A stretch of DNA of 60,230 nucleotides, from NCBI GenBank assembly GCA_902795605.1, contig CADBLU010000233.1:1-60230 (forward strand). The letters run 5' to 3'. The DNA comes from an uncultured Prevotellaceae bacterium (GTDB lineage: Bacteria > Bacteroidota > Bacteroidia > Bacteroidales > Bacteroidaceae). Positions 35,301 through 42,601 of the stretch are shown here, in pieces. The position numbers and the translations under genes are program-made. The notes beneath the pieces are model-generated. The model searched no databases, was not told the DNA's origin, and saw only the letters and a program-made list of their open reading frames with translations. Numbering within the stretch: position 1 is the first letter of the stretch; every line of letters begins with the position of its first letter.

Positions 35301-38126
35301 TTATAACTGCATAAAGTGATAATTTTTCTGCATGTCGTCTGGCACTTCGGCCACAGGTGTGATAATAACAGGATAGATTGAGAGCTTGGCTGCCTCTGCG
35401 GGCTTCACTTGTGGGAAAGCCCTTTTTAGTGCCTGCTCGCGCTCCTTTAGCATATATTCGCTTTCTGAGGCATTCGCCGACCAGAAAAGCACAAACAGAT
35501 CTGCGGAGTCGATGTAGTCGCGTATCACTTTCGGGTAGATATCCCCTGCCTTGAGATAGGCACGGTCGAAGAAATGGTCGATGCCAAACAGTCTCAGTCC
35601 TTCATGGAAAGACTTCACTTTATCTTCGTCTTTGTGGGAATAGGAGATAAACACTTTTCTGTATTTGCGAACGATTATTTCCGGATTCAGTTGAGAGGAA
35701 GCGAATGCTATCTTTGTGACAAAACTCAACTCCCCTATTGGAATGCCGTTGACAAACAGCTTTGCCATACAACTCAAGTCATAGGCATCAAGGTCGGCAG
35801 GAACGAAGTAGTCGAAGCTGCACTTTGTGAAAACTCCTTGCCAAACCATCGATTTTGTTTCCGACTTAAGCAGAGTGCCACCATAGACAGAGAGTTGCAC
35901 ACTCACCCGGTCGCCCTTCTTCAGTCTGCATTGCAGCGGACTGTAATCACGCCGCTCCGCCTCTTTCTGCGACTCTTTCGACAAAGCAATCACCATGTCG
36001 GTCTCGTTAAAGAGATGGAGATACACCTGTATCAACATATGCGACTTACGACATACCTCAGACGGTGCAAAGACAGAGGCGTATACCTCGTAGGTTTTGG
36101 GGGATCGATGAAAGAGACGCGACCATAATGACTTCTTTTGCGGAGATTTCATTTTCCCAGCACTGTCTGATGGCGTAGTCCTATTATTGACAGATGGCTC
36201 ATTCTTATCATGGGCAGGCGATTCATTCCTATCGCGCACTGATGGCTCATAAGTGACAGAAGAACTTTCTTGTTCTATTGAAGGAGTCGACACCGAAGCA
36301 CTCATTGTGCTGCAATCCCTCTCTGTCTCTTCGTAAATATTCAATGAAGAAGAAATGGCTGGCTGTGCAGGGGGTGCCGGTGGTTCCCTCTGCCTATAAT
36401 TGACACCCCGTCTATACATTTGAGAATGATCAGTGAGTGCCCTTCGTTTCACCTCCTCACCGTATGCGGATTTGTGATGCGCATCCCGTGAGAAAGGCAC
36501 ACGGTCTGTCATTGTCTCAAACCACAAGTTGGGGTCATTTTGATAGAAATGCAATTGAAGGTTGTGCATATTGAGGGTTGACAGCAGCTTCTCCACTTCC
36601 GACAAGAGCCGTTTGCATGAACTCATCCTGTCTTTCGGAGCAAAGGCACATCCTCTCACGATGAGTTTTCGCATCATGGCATGCACCACCACGTCGGGGA
36701 AAGACAGGAGCAACGAGGGAACAGGTAACTCTTCGCCACTCATCTTTTTTTGCAGTGCCACGTCTTCATCATTTCCATTCTGAAAAGGAGACTGCAGACC
36801 GTTGAGGATAAAATAAAGCACTGTGGTGATGGAATACACCGCAGAGCGCTCGTCAAACACCCCGTCGGAATATGTCTCAGGAGACATGAACCAAAGACTG
36901 CCGACTCGTTCGTGCACTCTGTTGGGTATATTGACGCAACTGCCGAAATCGCCCAACTTATACACACCGTTGTTTGCCTTATAGATGTTGCAAATATGAA
37001 TGTCCCTATGGAGGACACCACGTTCCTGGCACTCCATCCACGCAAGCGTGATGTCTCTGATCATCGTCAGTACGTCTCGCAATGTGGGATGGTAGTAATG
37101 GCTACAGAACAAGTCTAATATCGGGGTGGACTGTTCTATAGCCAAGACACAGTCATTGATATGCGTATATCTCTCGTTGAGCTGGATGAGATGCGGACAT
37201 CCGGCCAGACGAGTCATATAGCCATACTCTTCCTCACATTTCCATTTGGCGCCTCCCCTGAAAATCTTTAGCACCACATTTTTGTCTTTCGAACAAAGAT
37301 GAATATCTGAGGAACTGCCGATTTGTGTCAGCAAGCATCCTACTTCCCCACTTCTTGGCCACACCTCCACCCGTGCCAATCTGGTGATTTCCTCAGCACT
37401 CAAATTGTCGTTGCAAGGAGGCAACGTCTCTATGTCCTCTATCGAGCGTGTCTTCGATATTTCCGCAGTCGACACGCAAAAGCAAGGATAGTTGAATCTA
37501 CCAATCCGGAGCACATCCTTAACTCCGGTATTCTCCAGCACACTCCTCAGGGCCACATCACCCAGACACACATCATAATGATACCATCGGTTCTCTATCT
37601 GCACCATGTTCCAACAGTGTCTCCCCTCCTCCGTGTCGTTGTTTAGCCGACCAAAGACAATACGCGACTCAATGCCAAGCAATTGGAACAGATACTGAGC
37701 GGCTTTTGCATATCCCGTGCACACAGAGTTTCTCCTCACGAAGACACTGTCGATATTCTGGTTGAAAGCAGAGTTGAGATTGTAGTTGCAATAGGCCAAC
37801 AGCCATTTGTAGACATAAGCCACCTGCTCTTTCGTGGCCAACTTACGGACCTCTGCTATTTGGAAATCGCGCTCCACCACCTCATCAATACTTTTCTGGA
37901 TAAGAGCAGCACGTCCCTCAGAAAGCCGGTACCTGAAAAGCACATAGTTCTGTCCCAGACTGTCTTGATGCAGAAAATACTGGTGGACAAACCAGAAAAT
38001 GTCGGGATGATCACGCATCACCCAACGGACGGCATAGCGCACGTCTTCCTCTTTCACCTCCTTGCCTATCGGTAAGGATTCCTCATGCCGACGAATGGCT
38101 TGTTCTATTTGTGAGTATAGGTCCAT
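35301..38126 (-). CDS. Transglutaminase-like - Ser/Thr kinase - TIR three-domain protein
   Basis: 941 residues, no signal peptide, so cytoplasmic. Residues ~90-200 form a transglutaminase/papain-like domain with Cys136 (NSVCTGYAKAAQYL), His170 (RHCWNMV) and Asp185 (WYHYDV) in the right order. Residues ~245-515 are a Hanks-type kinase: VVLKIF (Lys287), LHRDIHICN (Asp375, Asn380; His377 replaces the usual Lys), KLGDFG (Asp393) and MSPE. A disordered Ser/Pro-rich linker (~545-675) is followed by a beta-sandwich (~678-815) and a C-terminal TIR domain (824-941) with VFISYSHKDED and FWSANASESEYMLKERE, where Glu895 aligns with the catalytic Glu of NAD-cleaving TIRs. TIR domains and kinases are common immune effectors and sensors, but no published system with exactly this order is known to me. 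It stands 77 nt downstream of an acetyltransferase gene and has no obvious promoter of its own. Confidence 0.88.
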   Translation of the reverse strand: MDLYSQIEQAIRRHEESLPIGKEVKEEDVRYAVRWVMRDHPDIFWFVHQYFLHQDSLGQNYVLFRYRLSEGRAALIQKSIDEVVERDFQIAEVRKLATKEQVAYVYKWLLAYCNYNLNSAFNQNIDSVFVRRNSVCTGYAKAAQYLFQLLGIESRIVFGRLNNDTEEGRHCWNMVQIENRWYHYDVCLGDVALRSVLENTGVKDVLRIGRFNYPCFCVSTAEISKTRSIEDIETLPPCNDNLSAEEITRLARVEVWPRSGEVGCLLTQIGSSSDIHLCSKDKNVVLKIFRGGAKWKCEEEYGYMTRLAGCPHLIQLNERYTHINDCVLAIEQSTPILDLFCSHYYHPTLRDVLTMIRDITLAWMECQERGVLHRDIHICNIYKANNGVYKLGDFGSCVNIPNRVHERVGSLWFMSPETYSDGVFDERSAVYSITTVLYFILNGLQSPFQNGNDEDVALQKKMSGEELPVPSLLLSFPDVVVHAMMRKLIVRGCAFAPKDRMSSCKRLLSEVEKLLSTLNMHNLQLHFYQNDPNLWFETMTDRVPFSRDAHHKSAYGEEVKRRALTDHSQMYRRGVNYRQREPPAPPAQPAISSSLNIYEETERDCSTMSASVSTPSIEQESSSVTYEPSVRDRNESPAHDKNEPSVNNRTTPSDSAGKMKSPQKKSLWSRLFHRSPKTYEVYASVFAPSEVCRKSHMLIQVYLHLFNETDMVIALSKESQKEAERRDYSPLQCRLKKGDRVSVQLSVYGGTLLKSETKSMVWQGVFTKCSFDYFVPADLDAYDLSCMAKLFVNGIPIGELSFVTKIAFASSQLNPEIIVRKYRKVFISYSHKDEDKVKSFHEGLRLFGIDHFFDRAYLKAGDIYPKVIRDYIDSADLFVLFWSANASESEYMLKEREQALKRAFPQVKPAEAAKLSIYPVIITPVAEVPDDMQKNYHFMQL

Positions 38127-38203
38127 CTTTTTCGTTGTTGGTTGATTATTTATCGAGACGCTCCAAGAAGCAGGTAATGACTATCGTAGGGCTGCAAAGG
38201 CGC

Positions 38204-38653
38204 TCATTTCAAAGTCTTCTCCATCCTGTAACAGGTAAAGGTGTCGCCGATGATTTGCCGTGAATAGTCGGCCACATATCCCATTTTCTCATAAAACGGG
38301 GTTTTGTTGTCGCGGCTCTCAAGCACAGACACCCTGAAGCCCAGTTCCTTCGCCCATTTTTCGGCCTCCCCGACGACGAGGGTGCCAAGGCCCTGGCGGC
38401 GGTATTCCGGCAAGACGACGATTCTGCCGAGCATCACATGCTCTGTGTCGATGGCGTAGAGCCTACAGGTGGCCACGGGGAGGTAGTCGTCGACGGCGAC
38501 GATGTATTTGGTGTCCGGCTTGTCGTGCTCGTCAAACTCCACATGGAGAGGAATGTGATGCTTGCGTGCCATCGCCTGGATGCGCACATAGTAGGCACCT
38601 GCCTGCTCGGCGGTCTGCGTTGCCCTTAGTATCGTCACATTGTCTGCCATCAT
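38204..38653 (-). CDS. GNAT-family N-acetyltransferase
   Basis: 149 residues. Clear acetyl-CoA loop VVLPEYRRQGLGTLVVGEAEKWAKELGF, followed by the ESRDNKTPFYEKMGYV end of the fold. Similar in style to ElaA/YjcF-type small acetyltransferases; substrate unknown. Its start overlaps the stop of the preceding AlkZ-related gene (ATGATG/TGA), so it is translationally coupled to it. The TIR-kinase gene follows after 77 nt. Confidence 0.9.
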   Translation of the reverse strand: MMADNVTILRATQTAEQAGAYYVRIQAMARKHHIPLHVEFDEHDKPDTKYIVAVDDYLPVATCRLYAIDTEHVMLGRIVVLPEYRRQGLGTLVVGEAEKWAKELGFRVSVLESRDNKTPFYEKMGYVADYSRQIIGDTFTCYRMEKTLK

Positions 38654-39318
38654 TTCATCATCCTTATGATTTGTCGTTCAGGCACTGTGGGCAACAGGCG
38701 TTTGAGGTGGTCCATCATGCGTGTCCACGACTCTTCCGGCGAGCGCCCACACTGGCATTCCTCCTTGCCCAACAGTTGCTCGGGCGTGGTGAGCAGCGAC
38801 CATCCCCACCCATACTCCCGGCCGTGCTTATCCGTGGGATAGACGAAATCTTCGGTCACGATGTGGCAGCTCATCTGCAGGCGGGTGACGTAGGCGTCGA
38901 ATCTGGAGCGCATATTCTTTCCCGTGAATTCGCAGGCGGCACGCAGTTCACGGGTAATCATACTGCCGTTTTCGCGCAGCGTGGCGAGGATGGCCTCCTC
39001 GATGCTTCCTTCTTGGGGCACCGGATTTTTTCCACGACGGTAGTTGCAGAAGTCCGGCCACCACTCACGGCTGATGAAACCCGCCTTTCCGGCAAAGAAC
39101 TTGCCGTAGACGCAACTGCCCTCCTGCACGGCCGGCCCTTTCCATTTCCATAGCGGCCAGTCCCAGCCACCGTCGGGATACACCACATAACGGCAATCGT
39201 CGTCCACCATGTCCATGGCGGAGAAACCGGCGATTCCGCTGTCAAGCAGGGGCAGGAAACCGAGTTGGCCGATGCGCTCTATCAGTTGCGGACAATTATG
39301 TATTTCTTGTTCTCTCAC
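38650..39318 (-). CDS. AlkZ-related DNA-binding protein
   Basis: 222 residues using a GTG start at 39318; this choice is forced by a -7 box only 19 nt upstream, whereas the longer ATG frame would begin before the promoter and inside the next gene. Aromatic-rich segment PDGGWDWPLWKWKG, then FISREWWPDFCNYRRG, and winged-helix-like segments resembling the YcaQ/AlkZ group of DNA glycosylases. The canonical AlkZ catalytic QxQ/QxD is not visible, so glycosylase activity is uncertain. Coupled to the acetyltransferase behind it. Confidence 0.7.
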   Translation of the reverse strand: MREQEIHNCPQLIERIGQLGFLPLLDSGIAGFSAMDMVDDDCRYVVYPDGGWDWPLWKWKGPAVQEGSCVYGKFFAGKAGFISREWWPDFCNYRRGKNPVPQEGSIEEAILATLRENGSMITRELRAACEFTGKNMRSRFDAYVTRLQMSCHIVTEDFVYPTDKHGREYGWGWSLLTTPEQLLGKEECQCGRSPEESWTRMMDHLKRLLPTVPERQIIRMMK

Positions 39319-39336
39319 TTCAGTGTTTTTACAGTG

Positions 39337-39344
39337 CAAATTTA
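39337..39344 (-). promoter_or_regulatory. -7 box for the AlkZ-related gene
   Basis: Minus-strand TAAATTTG, 19 nt from the GTG start codon, between the unknown gene at 39365 and the AlkZ-related frame. Confidence 0.55.
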
Positions 39345-39364
39345 TGAAAAATTGACGGTTCACG

Positions 39365-39826
39365 TCATGATCGCGGTGTGTTGTTTTTCCAGACGAACAA
39401 ACCTTCTGAACCCGCCAAGGCGGTGACAAGTCGCAACAGGCGGTCGCTGGGATTGTAGAGGGTCATATAATGGTCGTCGCCGTCATAGCTCACCATGGCA
39501 TTCTCCGACCTGACCACCACATGGACGATAATCCCGGAAGCCATGCATTCCTCGATGAACTCTGGAGGCGGATTGTCGGTGTGTTGGTCGGTATCTTGAT
39601 ACAGCGAGAGGTCATAGTAGCAGTTCAACTTGATGATGATGTCGCAAAACTTCTTGACGATGACCGCTTTTTGAGGTGGTCTCAAGAAATAGCGGGCCAT
39701 CTTGAAATACTGTCCCTCGCTGTCTGCCGGAACCTGCCAGGGGAGAATATCGATGATATAATAGGGCTTCTCCAGCAATTCCTCGACGATATCGCCATCC
39801 ATAGGCTTCAAAGGGTTGTTGTCCAT
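39365..39826 (-). CDS. Small acidic protein of unknown function
   Basis: 153 residues starting at the ATG at 39826; soluble. It has an alpha/beta look (KPYYIIDILPWQVP, IIVHVVVRSENAMVSYDGDDHYMTLYN) and could be a small regulatory or immunity-like protein, but no family was recognised. The 5' end contains an in-frame 24-nt duplication, so MDNNPLK and MDG-type starts occur twice. It follows the methyltransferase gene by 5 nt and is surely co-transcribed with it. Confidence 0.75.
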   Translation of the reverse strand: MDNNPLKPMDGDIVEELLEKPYYIIDILPWQVPADSEGQYFKMARYFLRPPQKAVIVKKFCDIIIKLNCYYDLSLYQDTDQHTDNPPPEFIEECMASGIIVHVVVRSENAMVSYDGDDHYMTLYNPSDRLLRLVTALAGSEGLFVWKNNTPRS

Positions 39827-39840
39827 AGGCTTCAAAGGGT
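39798..39840. repeat. 19-bp direct repeat at a gene junction
   Basis: tccataggcttcaaagggt occurs at 39798-39816 and 39822-39840, offset 24 bp. It spans the methyltransferase stop and duplicates the start-codon context of the next gene in frame. Looks like replication slippage. Confidence 0.85.
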
Positions 39841-40545
39841 AGTTATCTTTGCCAAATAGTAATCGTTCTCTCCCTCTGCCACCACCTCTACCCAGTAGCC
39901 GTTTTCTCCTGCTACTTGCCTCAGAGTGGCAGCATCGATGTACAGCCAGGGGAAAGGTTCGCCGAAAATGTCCTTATACCTCATCCGATAAGTGATCTCG
40001 CCGTAATAGGCATCGCCCTCCGGATATCGTATGACACCGTCTTCATCTTCAAACACATAACTGATGTCGGTGGAATCGCAGAGCAGTTGACCACCGGGAG
40101 CCAGCACCCTGTCGAGATGTCGGAAGAATGTTGGCAGTGACTCCAGTTGACCGACGATACCGATGCCGTTCATCAGCATCAGGATGGTGTCATACTGCTG
40201 ACCGTCGATAGTCATAAAGTCTTGCACAAAGGCCTTTTTCACACCACGGGCTTTCATCGTCTCTACTGAAAGTGGAGAAATATCGATAGCCGTCACGTCT
40301 ATGCCACGCTCTTGAAGGACAAGCGAATGGCAACCTGCTCCCGCCCCGACATCAAGCGTCTTGCCTCTGACCATGCCGAGCGCCTTCTGCTCTATCTCTG
40401 GCATGTCCTCATAGGTTCGGAACAAGAGAGGCAGAGGCATCTCATCCTCCTCAAACATTGGGGAGAACACCCTTAATCGACCAGTTTTTCCGGTCCTCCA
40501 ATAGTCGTTGATGGCCTGGCCCATCGGGTCTGTCTGTTGGTTCAT
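39832..40545 (-). CDS. Class I SAM-dependent methyltransferase
   Basis: 237 residues from the ATG at 40545. SAM-binding motif I is LDVGAGAGCHSL, followed by VTAIDISPLSVE (motif II acidic residue), YDTILMLMNGIGIVG and LAPGGQLL. A longer frame begins at 40623, but a promoter box lies within it. Substrate unknown; the small-molecule (Methyltransf_25) style makes a metabolite or protein target more likely than DNA. First gene of a short operon with the 153-residue unknown. Confidence 0.88.
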   Translation of the reverse strand: MNQQTDPMGQAINDYWRTGKTGRLRVFSPMFEEDEMPLPLLFRTYEDMPEIEQKALGMVRGKTLDVGAGAGCHSLVLQERGIDVTAIDISPLSVETMKARGVKKAFVQDFMTIDGQQYDTILMLMNGIGIVGQLESLPTFFRHLDRVLAPGGQLLCDSTDISYVFEDEDGVIRYPEGDAYYGEITYRMRYKDIFGEPFPWLYIDAATLRQVAGENGYWVEVVAEGENDYYLAKITTL

Positions 40546-40581
40546 CAGTCTGTAGTTTGAAGCGCGTTCGACAAACTGTTG

Positions 40582-40589
40582 CAAATATA
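40582..40589 (-). promoter_or_regulatory. -7 box for the methyltransferase gene
   Basis: Minus-strand TATATTTG, about 37 nt upstream of the ATG at 40545, which is why that start is preferred. Confidence 0.5.
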
Positions 40590-40748
40590 CTCGTTTTTTC
40601 TGAAAAGCCATATTGTCTTTCAAGAAAAAATCGGCAAGTCATCTGCCAACCAGCCTGGTTCCTCAAAATAGACGTAACTCAGCAGAATGTGTGGTCGGAC
40701 TCCTGTGCCTGTGCGATGACCGGCCACGACTTGTCAGAGGCACGAGAT

Positions 40749-42581
40749 TCACATCATGTAGCCGAGGCTCTTGAGGCGGTTTTCAAATTTTGTCTTGTTG
40801 GCGACGGGCAAAAGAATGAGGAAAGACTCTGCCTTGACGACAAGTTGACGCAGCACCGGGTCGTTGGTCATCTGATGGATGAGCGGCAGGTTGTCTGACG
40901 GGATTTTGTAGATGAAATAGTCGCTGGTGCTGACTGCCGTGAGGGGATTGCAACGCTTGACCAGACTGTCGAAGAAGTCGGTCCAAATCTTCGGGAGGTC
41001 ACCGCTGATATATTTCTTGAAAAAAGTGATTTTTCCCTTCACGTCATCCTTGTCGCTGCAATGGGCAAGAAACGTCTCGGCCGTCATGCGGTAGCGCTTG
41101 TTGCCTATCGGCATACAGGTGTCGACGAGCAACTTCTCGTAAGGATTGTCTGACAATGAACGGATGATGAGCCGGTCGGGGTCAAGTTCAAAATACACGA
41201 TGTCTTCGTTAGAAGTCTGCCGTTCATATTCGTCGGTCATCCCCATGACGTAGGCACCCAGCTGTGTCAGCCTGACATATCTCAACATGTCGTAGGGACT
41301 GACATCGCTGCTGCTGGGGGCGCTGTAGGCGATATCAACCATCCCCCAAGCAGACATATAGAAGAGCAGCCCTTTGAGGAAAGGCACACCAAGATGTCGG
41401 GACAACATATCTCTCGTCACCCTTATTTCACGAACCTTGAACTTGTTGTAAATGGCCAACTTATCGAATGCGAAAGAGTGGACAAACGACAAGTATCCTG
41501 CCGCCGCAGTGGTCAGGAAAAAGCGGTTGATGATGGACTGTACCTCCATCCATACGCCTACTTTCCATTCGGCAATAGCCTTATGCAAATGTTCCAGAAT
41601 TTTTCCGCCAAAGAAATCATCGTAGTAGGAAGGCCGCAGTCCAGAGAAATGCCCCATCAAGATAGGATACAGCACCTCTATGTGGTCTGCCACCAGTTGG
41701 TGCATCGTCTTCAGCCGCATTTCAGGCATATTGCTTTTCAGGCTTTTCATCTTACTGATGCCACATACGCTGCCCATCGACTGGAGCATGATGGAGCCTC
41801 TCATGGTCGGCATCGGCTGCGGAACGTCGGATTGCGTGAAAAACTCTTCTATGCCCAGTTGCCGCACTCCTTTTTTGACAGAGGCTGCCGTGAACTTATA
41901 GTTTCCCATGACGAGCACACCTTGCTCCATGAATGCCTGTATGGCAGGCATATAGGAGATGGTGGAAGCCTCGAATGATCCAGTGTGCAAATCATCGGGC
42001 ACCTCATCGACAGTGACGAGGACACGCTCTTCAGGCAGCAATATATCGTATAGCAGTTCACGGTAACGATGGTCGATACGGATATAGTAGACAGGATAGT
42101 ATCTCTCATCGTAGTCGTGGTAGAAATACTCCACAAACATCAAGTCGACCTTGATGGAATCACTCAGATAATACCACTGCTTTGAGTTCTGCTCAGGCAG
42201 CCCCAACAGTTTTCTTATTTCCGATAACCGGCATGAGCCGTTATGCAGCATCATTTTGTATGCCAGTATTTTCTCCTCCGAAAGACTGTCGAAGTAGCTG
42301 CGGAGGTTGCGGGCATCTTCCATCATCATAATGACGAAAGAAAGCAGCACAGGTTTGGGCTGCGTGAGAGATTCCATCACCTTATATAAAAATGAGCAGC
42401 TGGTGATGTATCCATCTTTGTCGTAGACTTCTATGTGGGCTTTGAGCAGTGGTTTTCTGAAGGACTCAGCCAGGTGGAGTACGTCATTTTTGGAGTATTT
42501 GCTACCATAGGTCTTTGTGAGAGCGGCTATCTTCTCTTTCTCCACCAGGTAGAGCTTGACTATGGGTTTCGTGTCTTGCAT
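40749..42581 (-). CDS. SNF2-partner protein of unknown function
   Basis: 610 residues, soluble, with winged-helix-like stretches. The C-terminal ~50 residues (DPVLRQLVVKAESFLILLP...LKSLGYMM) look like the end of the XPB-type helicase-associated domain, but this is weak. No Walker A or nuclease motif. It begins 20 nt after the SNF2 gene stop and is therefore almost certainly its partner, perhaps loading or targeting the remodeler on DNA. Not a family I recognise. Confidence 0.75.
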   Translation of the reverse strand: MQDTKPIVKLYLVEKEKIAALTKTYGSKYSKNDVLHLAESFRKPLLKAHIEVYDKDGYITSCSFLYKVMESLTQPKPVLLSFVIMMMEDARNLRSYFDSLSEEKILAYKMMLHNGSCRLSEIRKLLGLPEQNSKQWYYLSDSIKVDLMFVEYFYHDYDERYYPVYYIRIDHRYRELLYDILLPEERVLVTVDEVPDDLHTGSFEASTISYMPAIQAFMEQGVLVMGNYKFTAASVKKGVRQLGIEEFFTQSDVPQPMPTMRGSIMLQSMGSVCGISKMKSLKSNMPEMRLKTMHQLVADHIEVLYPILMGHFSGLRPSYYDDFFGGKILEHLHKAIAEWKVGVWMEVQSIINRFFLTTAAAGYLSFVHSFAFDKLAIYNKFKVREIRVTRDMLSRHLGVPFLKGLLFYMSAWGMVDIAYSAPSSSDVSPYDMLRYVRLTQLGAYVMGMTDEYERQTSNEDIVYFELDPDRLIIRSLSDNPYEKLLVDTCMPIGNKRYRMTAETFLAHCSDKDDVKGKITFFKKYISGDLPKIWTDFFDSLVKRCNPLTAVSTSDYFIYKIPSDNLPLIHQMTNDPVLRQLVVKAESFLILLPVANKTKFENRLKSLGYMM

Positions 42582-42601
42582 GCCTGTGATTTTTATTCTT
42601 C

